Shown one piece after another: positions 21,181 to 34,033 of a DNA stretch of 64,000 nucleotides. The notes under the pieces are model-generated. The model was not told the DNA's origin. It did no database searches and saw only the letters and a list, made by a program, of their open reading frames with translations. The first letter of the stretch is position 1, and each line of letters begins with the position of its first letter. The stretch comes from Cyanophora paradoxa (lineage: Eukaryota > Glaucocystophyceae > Cyanophorales > Cyanophoraceae): assembly GCA_004431415.1 (NCBI GenBank), contig QPMI01000005.1, forward strand, positions 372,001 through 436,000, read 5' to 3'. Made by a program: the position numbers and the translations under genes.

Positions 21181-22422
21181 TTGCAAGCTGAGAGCTCGAG
21201 CCTCGACTCCCTCGGAGAGTCCGAGTCCCTCGAGGTTGCTGATCATGAGCCTATTGGTGAGCAGAGAGAGCGCTCCATGCCGAGTCCATGGCCATGGCCA
21301 GCCTAGGCCTCCGGCCCGGCTCCGGGATCCATGGCCAGCGTTAACATGTACACTGTACAGTGCCGGAATTCGAACCGCTGCAACTTTCTGGAGTAGACTA
21401 GAGGCTGTGGCCGGTAATTCACCAAAAAAAAAAGTTTCGAAAAAAAAGAAATTAAACTTGAAGTAAGTTCAGAAACTGAAGCGGCGAATTCGAAACGTTA
21501 ACCGAATTCGAAGCGGCGGTTGAGCACTTGGTGTACCCGTCGATCCACACACATTCATGTGCATGCATGCATATGCTCAAATATTTTAATTATCATAAGA
21601 GTCGCAGTATGAATTGCAATTAAGGTCGGCTGGATGCGCAGCCTGGCAGAGCCTGCAGGCTGCAGCCTGCTCAGCGGTTGGCTGCAGGTGCGCAGCAGAT
21701 CTAGACTGGTACTGCCAGCCTGTGCCAGGAGTCCAGGACTCCGCGGGAGTTCGCCGTTCGCCGTCGACGTCGCCCCGCGGGCCCGCGCGCGGGCCGCCGC
21801 GGCGCGACCGCGCGCGCCAGCCCTAGCCTAGTAGTAGGCCTGGCGCCGGCGGCCAAGCTTTTAAGCCCGAGCTCGCGATCGAGCGGCAGCTCATGATCAT
21901 GATCATGATCACTGAGTCAGCGGCTCGAACTTCGGAATTCGAACACGCGGATTCCCGGATCATCGGCGGCAATATTAATGCGACGATGCGCGCGGCCATG
22001 CACACCCCCGCATGCGCCGCGGTCAGGAACAACTGCAGCGCTAGCTGCAGGCCTCCCTGCCTTCTAGATCTCCGTTCCGACGCCCCTCGCGATCGGGGCA
22101 GCGCAGGCATAACGCCCCTCGCGAGCTTTAAAATTTGAGCTAGGGCTGCATAACGAGCTCGAGGGCGAGTTCGTCCCGGCGCCGGCGGCCTCATGATCAG
22201 GGCCTTCGCCACCGGCGCGAAGCTCTGACCTGCGCATGCGCATGAGCATGCGCCCGGCCCCGCCGACTTGGACGCCTCGCATGTTGGCCGACGCGTAGGC
22301 TGTAGGCCGTGTAAATGTGTTGCTTTAATTTCGCGTTGATCACGAGCCGATTAGCATGTGCATGTACATGTGTGCAAGCTTCCGAAAGTTCGACGCACTG
22401 GTGGGAATTTGGAGCCTTATAA
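21181..22422. other. No gene recognised; palindrome-rich island
   Basis: AT-richer DNA with A runs at 21,424-21,450, overlapping TGATCA/ATCATGATC words at 21,893-21,915, and many GCATGC, CTGCAG and AGATCT words. ORFs are short and lack protein-like composition. Confidence 0.55.
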
Positions 22423-25400
22423 TTATTCTTGCTCGCCAACAGCGCGCTCTTGGGAGGGGACCCCCTCCCGGAAGAGGGGCAGGAGGGCGGCGGGGGCGGC
22501 CTCCACGGGCCTGAGCCCGCCGGCGTCCCGCAGCTCGAGGGCCGCGGCGGCCCCGGCCCGCCTTACACACCCCAGAAGCGCATTCACGACGTCATCCCGC
22601 CCCCCCTGCGCGCGCGCCGCCCGTGAGGCGGCTAGCCCTCGCCCTGAGATTGGAATTATTTAAAGGGCCTCACCCTGCAGGCGACGTGGAGGGGCGTCGC
22701 CCCGAGCTTGTCCTGCGCGCAGAGCGCCGCGGCCGCCTGCGGGGCCTCCAGCATGGCGCGGAGGAGGGGCCCCGCCCCCGCGCCGCTCGCCGCGACGTGC
22801 AGCTGCGATTGCAAGCGAGGTTGGGCGGTGGCCGAGGCGATCGCAGAAGCTATAATTAAGCAGAAGCTGGACGGGCTCGAATTCGGAGGCGCACCGGCGT
22901 GCGGCCCCCGGCGTTCGAGGCGAGGAGGTCGGAGGCCGCCACGAAGGCGCGGGCCGCCCCCTCGAGCCCCTCCGGCGCCCCTGCCGGCTCCGGCGCAGAC
23001 TCCGACGTCCACGGCTCCCGCGCGGCGTGCACGTGGAGCGGGATGTCCCCCCCGATGTTCTGCGCCCGGGCCGCCGCGGGGCAGGCCGCCAGCACCTCGC
23101 GGAGGAGGGATAGGCCGGCGGCGCCGCGGAGGTCGGCGCTCAGGTGGAGCGCCCCGTTCCCCTCCGCGTCCTGCGCGTGCACCCCACTCGACTCGGCTCG
23201 GCGGCGGGGCGGGGGGAGGGCGGGCAGACGAGCCTGCGCCGCGGCGTCCGAGTGGGGGAGGAGGCCGCTGGCCGCCTCGAAGCGCCCCTCCAGGCACGCG
23301 AGCATGAAGGGGGTCCGCCCTGCTCAGGGAGGAGTGAGGGGCGAGGATGCGAAAATTTAGGAGAAAGGATCCGGAGTTGGGGACGATCCGCGTCGAGGTA
23401 GGAAAGATGGCACTCAGGAAATTTAATTTAATGATTTAATTAATTTATGATCACGAACAAATGGCGCGGACCTTTAGGGTTGCGAGCGGCGCAGGCGGCG
23501 CGCAGGGCGCCAGCATCGGCAGCGCCGGCCTCCACGACGGCCTCCACGAGCGCCGCCCCGTCCAGCGCCGTCACCGCCTGCATGCAGGGCCATGTGAGGC
23601 GCGCGGATGGGCGGGCGCACGGGCCGGGTGGATCTGTCTGCGCATGCTGAGGGCGGCGCCGGCCGGCCGCACGCATCTAGATCTAGATCTAGGGTGCGCG
23701 CGGCGCGCGGGCGGGTGGGCTGGGTGGATCTAGATCTGTCTGCAGGGGACGGCCGGCCGCACGTAGTGGAGGGCGCTCATGCCGAACTCGTCGACGGCGC
23801 CCGCGTACGCGCCCCGCGCGATCAGCCGCGCCGCCACGTCGGCCCCCCGGGGCCCCTCCGCATCCTTCGCGATCAACGTCGACGTCCGCCCCGCGGCGGG
23901 TTTGGCATTGGCGCTAGCGTTGACGGCCGCAGCCGCGGCGCTCGGCGTGGGGCGGAGGGCGAGGAAGACGGGGGCCGGCCGGCCGGGCGGGGCGCGGCGG
24001 ACGTCGAGTCCGCGCGCCTCGGCCAGCAGCACTTCGGCCGCATCCCAGTCCCCGTCGGCGCACGCGCGCCAGAACGCCGTCCTGCGTTCGCGATCGCATC
24101 GCAGGCAGACGGCGCAGGGCCGCGGCTCCGCACGCACTGCCCGTCCTCGGCGGTTGCGTTCACGTCGAGGTCGGGGCGCCCCAGGAGGATCTGCGTTGTG
24201 GGACTCATTCTGGAGCGCGCGGGACGCGGGGCGGTGCGCGGGCGACCTTTATCGGTGTCGCCAGCTGCAGGACCCGCCTTCGGTCGTCCCCGTAGTTGCG
24301 CTTGAGACGGGCGAGCGCCTGCGGCCTGCACTTGATGGCGAGGAAGAGCGGCGTGCAGCCGGAACGGTCCGCAAGGTTCGGATCCAGGTCGGGGCGCTCT
24401 GAAGTAAGATCTCAAGATCAGTTTCCGTTTTACACGGCAGTTCCCGCGCGCCGCACGCGCGCGCACCGACGAGCTTCTTAAGCCTTTCCGCTGTGCTGTC
24501 GCAGACGCTGTCGCTGAAGAGCCGGTGGAGGACCGCCATGCCTTCGCCGTCGACGGCGTTCACGTCGACGGGGTGCCTGAGCAGGGCGAGGAAGTTGTTG
24601 CTGTGGTACCTGACGGCTGCGTGGTGCAGGGCGGTGCGCCCGGCGTCGTCACGGGCGTCGAGGTCGACGCCGGGCACCGCCAGCAGCGCCGCCACGTGCA
24701 GCACCGCGCCCTGGTGCCGGACGTTGACGGCGTCCATGAGGGCAGTGCGGCCCCCCTCGCCGCGGGCGTTCGGGTCCATGCCGGGGAAGGTGAGGCGGGG
24801 GTCGGCCCCCGGGAGAGAGAGGAGGGAGCGGAGAATGCCGAGGACCGTCTCCAAATCCCGCTCACAATTGCTGGATTCGAAGCCGGCGACCAGCAGGCGG
24901 AGCAAAGCCGCCGCGTCCTCTCCCCAGCTGATCGCGCCGGCATCCAAGAGCGCCCCTACGACCTTCGGCCTGCGAACGGCGATGCACTTCCGATCTCCCT
25001 TCTCCGTGCTCGTCACAAGCCTCGCAAGGCTGCGGCCCTGTGCATCTGCGTCCGCGCGATCACAACCCGTTGCATATGCTTGAGTGAAAGGCAACAATGC
25101 CCGGCCGCGGGCACCGGTCGTGTGGACGAGGCCCGGGTGGGTGGTCAGCAGCGCCCTCACGACCTCGTCACACGGATCTTGGGTGCGCAGCGCGGAGAAG
25201 AGCGCGTTGTCACCGGCCCGGTCCTGCGAGGCCCGCGATCACATATATATGCATCCGGAGGCCAAGATCACAATTGCAAGGAAAGGATCGGGAGAGATTG
25301 AATCCGGATCTTGAACACATTTGGATAGTTGATCATGATGTAAATCTCAATCGAAAACGCGCCTGGAGGAATGGGTCCGATCCGAGGGCGAGGAGGGCCG

Positions 25401-26390
25401 AGACTGTGATCGCAGCATTACGGCACATGAACCGAGAGCTGCTGTCGCTGGCGTGGACGTGCAGGGGTGTATTCCCCGTCGGTGACCGCGCGTCTCTGAG
25501 GGGGGCGAGCCCCAGGGCCCGCAGCTCCTGCGGCTGCGGCGTCAGAGGCGGCGCTCCGATTGCGAAGCTCCAATTGCGCGGTTCGAACCTGAGCGACGAC
25601 GCGCGGGTCCTGCTCCGGTTCCTCGCTGCGCTTGTAGTACAACTTGTTCAGCGCGTGCAAGGCCGTGCTGCCACCCTCCACCCGCTCTCTGCAAGAATAA
25701 AATCTGCGCGAGCTAATATTTAGCGCTATTAACGCGGTGCAGGCACTTTAAATGCCAGACGGACGGAGGATCTTTTGGAGGAAAGAAGGGAAACGGGCTC
25801 CCCTGCGCCAGCAAGAATCAGAGCGGAGAAAGGTCCAGAATGCGCATCGGTCGGCACGCATGCGCACCCAGCGCTTGGCGGGGCTGGCGGCGAAGTGCGG
25901 GTAGGGGCGGCACACGGCGCACACGTCCGCACCCGCCTGCTCAAGGTCCCGGGCGAACTTGAAATGGCCGTGCTCCATGGCCGCTGCAGAGGGGCCGCGG
26001 GCCACGTCAGCTGCAGGTTTGCTCTCGCCCAAGGGACTAAGGGGCGGCGCCGCGGCTGACAGAGGAAAGGGGTTCGGCCGTCGAGGTAGGCATCGCCTGT
26101 CCGGGCCTCGATGCCGGCGCAAGCATCCCTAGGGACCCGCGAGAGAGCCGAGACGAGCTCTGCGCCCTTCGCCGGATCCCATTCACCGAACAAGAGTTTT
26201 CCTGCCTGAGCGAGGAAAAGTCATAGCGCGAATGGCGAGCGTTTGAAGGGAAGCGGGGCATACCAGTTGATGGAGCTCGCTGTCAAATATCGTGAGTGCA
26301 GCCCGCCTCTCGAAGGAGGCAAACACGGGAGGGTACGCATCCAGAGACCAAGCGGGCAATTTCAAAAACCTGCATGCAAAATATTCCAAA
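22423..26390 (-). CDS. Ankyrin-repeat protein, multi-exon
   Basis: Many minus-strand exons contain the ankyrin signature G-x-T-x-L-H. Examples are GGRTALMDAVNVRHQGAVLH (about 24,755), AGRTALHHAAVRYHSNNFLA (about 24,640), GEGMAVLHRLF (about 24,540), EFGMSALHYV (about 23,780), GNGALHLSADLRGAAGL (about 23,150), GATPLHVACR (about 22,700) and GNTPLHVHASDSSSRF (about 25,460). The protein ends at TAA 22,425-22,423 after RDAGGLRPVEAAPAALL. Ankyrin arrays bind other proteins; the partner is unknown. The start is unclear: the first coding-looking stretch, SLDAYPPVFASFERRAAL (about 26,350), begins only about 60-100 bp after the F-box gene stop, so a joint gene cannot be excluded. Introns are long and AT-rich. 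Confidence 0.7.
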
Positions 26391-26443
26391 TATAAGCATC
26401 GGGAGACCGTGATGTATATATCATAGTAAAACCGCGAGCGGAC

Positions 26444-27955
26444 CTATCCCATTGGAGGGGTGGCGTCTTCAGCGCGGCCGGCTCCAGTGCCGGCGGGCTC
26501 CTCAACTTCGCCTGCACCGGCGTGAACGGTTCAAGCGACCAGGGCCGGAGTGAAGGAGGGGGGGAGGGGGGGTGGGGGGGCGGGGGGAGGAAGGGGGGGG
26601 GGGCGCACGAGGTAGAGATCGGAGAGGGACGGGTGCGCGTTGACGAACTCGACCAGCGGCCCGGCCTCGACGACCGAGTGCGAGACGTCCAGCGCCCGCA
26701 GCCGCGGCAGTCTACGAGACCGCCGTTGGATCTTAGAAGCTTCTCGCGCCAGAGATAGAAAGAGGATGGCGTGATCATGAAGAGGCTCGGGGGCGCGCGC
26801 GCGCCGCACCTCATCCCGGCGAGAGGCCGCATGACCGACGCGTAGTGCGGGGTGGACCGGTCGCCTTTGTTCCCGGAGCCTTCGATCAGCGTGTTGCTGC
26901 CGAGGACGTAAGGGGGCGCGACATGTACAAGATAGTCCAAGTGGGGTGGGGTGGGGTGGGTGGGGGGGGGGGGGGGGGGGGGGGGGGGGGGCGGCGCACG
27001 AGAGGTAAAGGCACTGGAGGGTGGCAGAGGCGCCCGTGAGGAGGGCGCGGAGCGCGTCCGACGAGACGCGCGTGTCGGACAGGTTGAGCGTGTGGAGGGA
27101 CGGGAGGGGCGGAAGCCTTCGGATGACGACCTGCGCCGTGTTGGACGGGGCCCGGGCGGAGGATCGGATCGGAGGAGAGGCGGGTACGACTGCGCGGCAT
27201 GCATGCGCACCGCCTCCAACCGCGTTAGGTCTTCTCGCCCAGGGTAAGGGGCCAGAATGCACATGTGCGCCAGCGACAGGCGAGTGAGCCCGGGCGTCAG
27301 CGAGAGCAGCTGCGGGCAGGGGACGTCGGCGACAGCAGATTTCGCATCTGGTGAACCAGCGACGCTGACTGGGCACCTTGTGAATTTGTAGGTGGCTCGT
27401 GATCCGCTTCGCGTTGACGCGGCGCAGGAACAGGCCGCTGAGGCAGAGCTTGCGCACGTGCTCGCCCCCGCGCCGCAGACACAGCTCGAGGAGTCGCACG
27501 CTGCACGTGTCAGCGGGCTGCAGGCGCGCCGCGGCGCGCGGCGGCGTCATGATCCGCACAGGCGCACACGCACACGCCGGGCTCCCCGCGCGGCGCGCTC
27601 ACCCCGAGCTCGGGCTCCTCGAACACCGTCTTTTGCCAGCAGAGGCTCCGCAGGCGGCGCGAAGCGGCGCCCAGCGACCGCACCAGCCCGCCGATGCCCT
27701 CCGTCCGCGCGACATCGCGGTAGATGGCAAGCAGGATGTCGTCTGGCGACCCGGCGCGCGCTCATGATCAGTCTCTCAGATGCCGGCGTCGCGCGCGACG
27801 CGCGGGAGCAGCGCATGCGCACCTGGCAGCTGTTCAAGGCCGACAGCGGGCGCCGCGCAAGCCGCCGGATCTGAATCGCTCGCTGGGGACGATCGCGGGC
27901 ACTTCGATGGCGTGTCGGACCCTAGAGGCTCGCTCCGCTTGAGCTTGCGCTTCAT
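26444..27955 (-). CDS. F-box / leucine-rich repeat protein
   Basis: It starts at ATG 27,955 with a basic, Ser/Pro-rich head (MKRKLKRSEPLGSD). A GT-AG splice then joins LEQLP to DDILLAIYRDVARTEG, a typical F-box start (LP-x-x-hydrophobic). LRR exons follow: LLELCLRRGGEHVRKLCLSG (about 27,480), LLSLTPGLTRLSLAHM (about 27,300), LPPLPSLHTLNLSDTRVSSD (about 27,100) and LPRLRALDVSHSVVEAGPLV (about 26,690). F-box/LRR proteins select substrates for SCF ubiquitin ligases. The stop is TAG 26,446-26,444. One intron carries a C30 tract on the sense strand (26,962-26,991). Exon borders are approximate. Confidence 0.7.
26962..26991. repeat. Poly(G) tract of 30 bases
   Basis: Uninterrupted G30 on the plus strand, preceded by GTGGG repeats; poly(C) in the transcript of the F-box/LRR gene and intronic there. 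It is the longest homopolymer in the window. Confidence 0.95.
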
Positions 27956-28377
27956 TTCTGCCCAACTGCCGCGGGAAACGAACGGACGGGTAGAGATGAA
28001 TCAAACGGGTCGGGGTACTGCTGAATTCAGTCGGGAGGGATAATATAGATCGAGGCCTAGGTAATTTTACTGGGTGGGGTGCGCTGATGAATGAGGGCGC
28101 TGAGCAGGTTAGAGGCCGGGGCCGGCCCGGCCAGAATTTTCGAATATCGTTAACGTTCGAAGTTCGATATTCAAGATATCGATATCAGCCATCGAATGCG
28201 GGGAAGAAAGCTGGAGGGATTTCAGAAGAAGGGCCGGGTGCGAAATGCTAGTCCCTACTACGCTTAAATCAATTCAAATGTACAGTCCCAAAAAAAACAT
28301 TCATGTTCGTCAGACAGGCTGCAGGCTACAGCCTGCAGGCCGCTGAAGAGCCACAGAAAAAGCAAAAAGCCAAGAAG
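27956..28377. other. Intergenic, AT-richer, no gene seen
   Basis: Upstream of the F-box gene and downstream of the next minus-strand gene. It contains overlapping TTCGAA/GATATC/TCGATATC palindromes at about 28,138-28,190. Confidence 0.6.
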
Positions 28378-31300
28378 CTACAGGGCGCTGGGCCCCTCGT
28401 GCCGGAAGGTCCGGACCTCGGGCACGAAGTTGGCGGGGTACGCGGCCGCCCACTCCTCCTCGGGCCACCCGATGGCGTTCGCCGGCGGGGTGCGCACCGC
28501 CAGCGCGCCGGCCCCGCCCCGCGGGTCGATGGGGGGCAGGCCGGCCCCCGCCCCCGCCCCCTCCTCCTCGCCCGCCTCTCGGGCCGTGCGGGGCGTGAAT
28601 CGGAGCCCGCCGGCCCCGACGGAGAGAAAGGGGAGCAGCGACTTGGCGGCCGTCTCGAGCCGCAGGACGCGCTGCCGCTCGTGCTGCGCGGCGAGCCGCG
28701 CCGTGGCGCCGTACGTCGTGGGCCGGATCGGCTGCGCGCCGGCCGTCCGTGCCCGCTCCGTCATCGCCTCGCCGCGCCGCGCGAGCTCGTCCGAGGCCGC
28801 GAAGGGCCCCTCCCAGTGGAGCGCGAGGCCCTCGCCGGGGCCGGGGCGGCCCCGCGAGCCGGCCCGCGAGCCGGCGGCCGTCCGCTTCGCCCCGTGCAGC
28901 CCGATCGAGGGCGGGCGCGCCGCCTCCTCGTACCCCGCCGCATCCTCGAAGCTCACGTACCCGGGCCCCTCCGACTCGGAGCCGGAGGCGGCGGCGCCTC
29001 CGGAAGAGCGCCGCCGCGCGCGGGAGGCGGGGGCGACGGGCGGCAGCGGCGAGGCGGGCGGGGGCGAGGCGCGCCCGCCGAGGCCGGGGAGCCCAGGGCG
29101 GGGCCGGGCCGGCGCCGTCGCCGGCGGGAGCCCAGCCGGCCGGGCGCGGGCGGCGGCGGCGGCCGGGGTACCGCCCCAGGGGCCCTCCCGCATCGCAGCC
29201 GCCTCCATCGCCGCCCGCGAGTCCGGCGCAGCGACCTCGCGCTCGTACCCGGGCCTGCGGGGGTACACTTACTCAGGGGGGCGGGGTCTTTGGGGGGTAC
29301 GTGCGCACGCGAAATCGGACGAGAATGATGCCTCGCGGTCCCCCGCGAGGCGCCGCCGCCGCGCAGCAGCCGCCGCGCTCGCCGCGCGCGAGCTGTATCC
29401 CGGTCAGAAGGGCCGGCGGCGGGAGAGGGGCAGGGGCGGCTCGCCTGGCGTCTTCAGAGGCCGACGCAGTGCGGTGCGTCCTGTCGGGGAGGCTGCGGGG
29501 GGATGCAGTTAGGGGCAGGGGTAGAGAAGTCTTTCGAAAGGGGCAGGCGCACTCGAACTCGCCGGGGAGGCCGGCGCCGCCCTGGGCCTCGCTGGGGGCC
29601 GAGGGGGTACGGGAGAGCGGCACGCGGGCGCCGGGGGGTGCGGGGGGGAAATGATCCTCCTCGGGGGGTACTGAAGTGGGCTCGGACCCGGGAGGAAGGC
29701 CGGGCACGGGTGGAGGCGCGGCTGACTGCCCAGCGGGGTCAGGGGTGGCGGCCGCTGGGGGTACGCTTCCAGCGGGGGCCTTGGGGGAGGAGCCTCCGGC
29801 CGGGGCGGGGGTGGGGGAGAGGGCGGGAGCCGGGGCCGGGCTGCGGGCGGGCTTTGATACCGCTGTACCCCCCTTGGCCCCTCCCTTGCCGCCGCCCTTG
29901 CCGCCGCCCTTGCCCTTCGCGCCTCCTTTGGCGCCGCCCTTGCCGCCACCCTTCGCTCCGCCCTTGCCGCCGCCCTTAGCCAGGCCTGACGCTTTCGAGG
30001 GGGTGGCCCCTCCTTTGGAACCCGACGAGGCTTTGGACCTACGACGGGATCAACGGATGACGGGTACGGCATGTCCCGCGGGGTTCGCGCGCACTTGGGC
30101 GTCGTGAGGGCGGACGCGGGGCCGGGGGCCGCAAGCCCCCCGGAGGCCTCCCCCCCCGCCGCCGCTGCCGCCGCCGCCTCGGCCTCGCCGGGCGCCCCCT
30201 CGCCCTTCTCCTTCCCGCCCTCGTCCTCGTCGTCCTCGTCGCTGCTGCTCTCCTCCTCGCTGCTGCTGCGCGCGGGCCGCCGTCAGCGGTCGGCGGGCGG
30301 CAAATCACGCGAAGTCCCCCACTCTGATCCAACCCCGACGCACCTCTCCTCCTCGCTGCTGCTCTCCTCGCTGCTGGTGCTCATCTTCTCCTCCTCGCCC
30401 TCGCCCTCGGCCTTCGTCTCCTTCCCCTCGGCGGCGGCGCCACCGTTCTCGGCCCTGGCCTCTGCGCGGGAGGCGCGCCGGGCGGCCCGCTCCTCCCTGG
30501 CCCGCTCGCGCCGGGCGGCGCCCAGCCCGCCCTTCGCCGCCTTCCGCCACGCCCCATCCCCGTCCCCGGTCTTCGCCCGCGCCTCCTCCTCGATTCCCCC
30601 CTCCTCCCCGTCCTCCTCCTCGTTGAGGAGGGGCTCGGACTGGGCGGCGGCGGCGGCCTCGGAGGGGCGCCCCACGAGCGAGCCCCGCCGCAGCCGCCCC
30701 GCCACCTCTTTGATCGCCTCCGCCGCCCTGCCGGGGGCGCCGCGGTCAACCCGGGCCGAGGGGACGGGGCGGGGCGGGAGGGGCTGGGCGTGCGCACTTC
30801 TCCTTGATGCGGTCGCTGACTGCGGCGGGGAGCGAGCCGCGGCGGTTGCCCCGCGGGGCCGGCCTCTCCCCCGCCCCCGCCCCGCCCTCAGAGAGGAGCG
30901 GCATGGAGGCTCGCCGCCCCCCGCGGGGCCGCGGGGCCGGCACGCCCTCCCCCTGCCCCGGCCCCTGCCCCTGCCCCTCGGGGCCGCCGCCGCCCTCCTC
31001 CTCCTCCTCCTCCTCGCTCTCCTCGTCATCGCCCTCGTCGTCCTCCTCCTCCTCCTCCCCGTCTCCGCTCCTCTTCTTCTTCTTCTGCTTTCGGTGCTGC
31101 TTCTTCTTCCCCTCCGACTTCCGCCGCGGGCCGACGCCGTCGCCGCCATCGCCGGCGGCCGCAGGGCCCTCCTCCCCGCCCTCCGCCGCCGCCTCCTCCT
31201 CGTCCTCGTCCTCCTCCTCGTCCTCGTCCTCGCTCCCCTCCTCCTCCTCGCTGCTGCCGCTTCCCTCCTCCTCGTCGCCGTCCCTTCGCTTCTTCTTCTT

Positions 31301-33732
31301 CTTCTTCGTCTTCTTCTTGGCGGCAGGCTTGCGCCGCGCGGGCTCGTCCCGCGGGCTCTCCTCCCCCTCCTCCTCCGGGCTCTGCGCCGCGCTGCGCCGC
31401 CGGGAGGGGCCGGCGCCCTTGCCGGGCGGGCTCGCCGTGCCGTCGAGCCCGCGCTGGTTCGCGACGGTGGCGGCGCGGCTCGCGATGCGGCGGAAGGCGC
31501 CGGCCGGCACCTGCCCGCGCCCGCGCCCGGCGAGGGCGCCAGCGTTGCCGTTCGCGGGGGCCGCCCCGCCCGGCGGGGGCCCGCCTCAGGATGGAGGCCG
31601 AGGCGACGGTGACGGGCCGCCGCTCCCCGCCGCCCGCGGGGCGCGGCGCCTCGTCCGCGCCGGCGAGGAGGCGGGACATGGGCGGCGTCGGCCGGTTCGG
31701 GGCCGTCCGCACCGACGAGTTTCGGCTCCCCGCGCCCTCCGCCTGCCGCAGAGCTGAGCGCAGAGCTGCGGAGGAGGAGGGCTGGGAGGGGGGTACCGGA
31801 AAGGGGTTCGAGGCCCTCAGCGGGGCGATCACGGCGGCCAGGGGGTCCGAAAAGGTCTGACGCGGGGGTACAGGCCGTCAAGGGGGTACAGGGGCGCGCG
31901 AGCCGCACGCCGCGCGCACCTCGATGAGCGTGGGGCGCCGCTCGAGGGGGTCGAGCCTGGGAAGGGTACCAGCCCCGACCGCGGGGAGCACCGGGGCCGA
32001 CTTGGAGGTCTCCATCGACTGCGGGAGGGGCCGCTTGGGCGGCGGCTGGCCTCGCTGAGTGAGAGAAGAAGGGGAAAGTGATGAGCGGGGGTACAATTCC
32101 AAACCCGGGAGAAAAGCTTGATGGACGCCTTGATGGGTACGTGCGCCGCCTCGTGACCCGAATCGGAGGACGGGCTGCCCCCGGGATCGAATCCGGGCGA
32201 GGAGGAAAAGCGAGGGGTACGGGCGCGTGCCTGGAGGGCGGCTTGGGCGGGGGTAGCCCCAGCGCCTCGCAGGCCTGCGCCCTCCTCTCGTGCTCCTCCC
32301 TGCGGGGGTACGGCGTTCGGAGAGCGTCCCCAGGAGGGGTACGGGCCGTGCCGCACTTGAGCTTGGCCCGCGCGCGGCGCCGCTCGCGGCGCTCCTCCTT
32401 CGACTGTACCTCCTCTGTGAGCCTGGGTACAGGTCTCAGGGGGCGCCGCGAGGGACGGAGCTGTACCCCCCGGGCGCACTTTTTCGCGCGGGCCTCGCGG
32501 TTGTACCGAGCGAGGGCCCGCTTCTCCTCCTCCTCCGGGTCCCCCGTCCAGGCGTCTGGGGAGGGAAGGCACGTTCGTTTCCCCGGGAGGAGGCAGGAGA
32601 GGGGTACAGCCACGCACCGTCGGCACTAGGTAGGAGGGCCTCGAACTTGCGGATGTACGTCGGTACCCCCGTCCTGTCCCAGGCATCTGCCGAGGGGCGT
32701 CGAGGGGGGTACTCGCAGGAGGAAGAGCGCGCAGCGCGCGTACCCTCCATGAGGTCGTCGTCAACTTCGTCCTCGGGGTCGGGGGCCCAGTCGAACATGT
32801 TCGGTATCCCTCCGCTGACCGCCCCCTCCTGCCACCGCTTCGAAGGGCTCCGGGCAAGCATCGCCGCCCTCCCGGGGGATCAGTCAGGCCGGGGTACGGG
32901 TGGCCCGGGGGGGGGAGGCGTGGAGGAGGGTACCGGATGTCGATGTCGCGCTGGAACTCGGCGGCGTCCTGCCACCCGTCGTCGGAGCTGCCGCCGCCGC
33001 CGGGCCCGCCGCGCCGCCGGGGGGCCCCCAGCACGCCCCCGATCCGGTCGTCGACATCCCCGTCGTCGCTTCCCCCGCCCCGCACGCCGTTCACGATGCG
33101 CCGGGCCATGCGCGCCACGCTGCGGGGGCGGGCGCCCGCGTCGGGCCGGGGGGCGCCCAGCGCTCCGCGGGGCTCCGCATCGCGCACTGCGACTTGCGGC
33201 GCTGCTCCTCCTGCCGCTTGATCTCCTCGTCGGTCGGCCGCAGGTACGTCTGCCGCCGGCGTCGGAGCCGGCGCCGGCGCGCGGGAAAGGGGCGCGGCAG
33301 CGGCGCACGAGGGGGTCCTTCCCCGTCCGGTAGAAGGTCTTGAGGGCCAGGGACGCCTGCGCGCCGCGCAAGGGTCGGGGGCGGCTCCGCCGGCGCGGAG
33401 CGCTCAGGTGCGGGGCGGCGCCGCACGTTGGAGGCCTTGCGGCGGCGGTAGCGGAGGTACGCGGCACTGTTCTTCTCGCGCTTACGGGAGTCCTCCTGGC
33501 GCTGCGGGGCGGGGCGCGGTCGGGGCGTGGTCGGAGCGCGGGGCGAGGCGGCGCGCTGTCACCTGTAGCAGCTGCTCGAACTGCGGCGGCGGCGGTTGCG
33601 GGTGAGCGGCGGCGGGCAGGCCGGGCGGGGAGGCAAGCGGACCTGGCGCTCGCGGACTGCGATAACGGCCTGGACGTTCTCCAGGCTCCTGATGAGCGTG
33701 TTCCACCCATCCTGCTCCAGCAGCGTGCTCAT
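28378..33732 (-). CDS. Long Lys/Glu/Gly-rich low-complexity protein, unknown function
   Basis: It starts at ATG 33,732 (MSTLLEQDGWNTLIRSLENV) and splices to FEQLLQ and then RQEDSRKREKNSAAYLRYRR. Later exons have TYLRPTDEEIKRQEEQRRKS (about 33,240), MFDWAPDPEDEVDDD (about 32,790), DRTGVPTYIRKFEALLPS (about 32,670) and TGDPEEEEKRALARYNREAR (about 32,540). A region at 31,400-30,790 alternates Lys runs with Glu/Asp runs. At 30,010-29,870 is a Lys-Gly-Gly repeat array. The last exon (29,250-28,380) ends VRTFRHEGPSAL and TAG. Introns are short and often start GTACCCC. I do not recognise the family. It may be nuclear or nucleic-acid-binding from its charge pattern. One gene versus two is unresolved. 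Confidence 0.5.
29868..30010 (-). repeat. Lys-Gly-Gly codon repeat array
   Basis: On the sense strand, AAGGGCGGC-type codons repeat to give about ten KGG or KGGA units (AKGGGKGGAKGGGKGGAKGG and on), preceded by a Ser/Lys-rich stretch. It is inside the low-complexity gene. Confidence 0.8.
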
Positions 33733-34033
33733 GGCTGCAGGCACTGTGCGTAGGCGCTGTCAACCTGGCGCTTTCTGTAGGCGCTATCGGTGCGCCAGTG
33801 CGCTCCTTCGCGCCGCGCGCATGCTCCCGCGCCCGCGGGCACTCGGGCCGCGGACAACTAAAAGGAAGCCCTCTTCCTCAACGCCCCTGCCGAGCTCCTG
33901 GTGCAAGATTGTGTGCTCAGCAGAGCTCCCTCGTGCTGCCGGCTGCTGCTTGCTTGTGCTGGGCAGGGCTCCTCGTACTCGATCGCAAAACACGCGGGTT
34001 CGGCTCCGGGCGGGCACACAAAAGTTCGCCACG
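33733..34033. promoter_or_regulatory. Divergent (shared) promoter interval, about 300 bp
   Basis: It separates the ATG of the minus-strand Lys/Glu/Gly-rich gene (33,732) from the ATG of the plus-strand deformylase-like gene (34,034). No TATA box is obvious. The interval must hold both 5' ends, so shared control is likely, but that is inference from spacing. Confidence 0.5.

Noticed and set aside
30071-31612. Plus-strand ORF of 513 codons with Leu/Ser-rich runs resembling membrane helices
   Set aside because: The Leu runs are the reverse complement of Glu/Lys codon runs of the minus-strand low-complexity gene.
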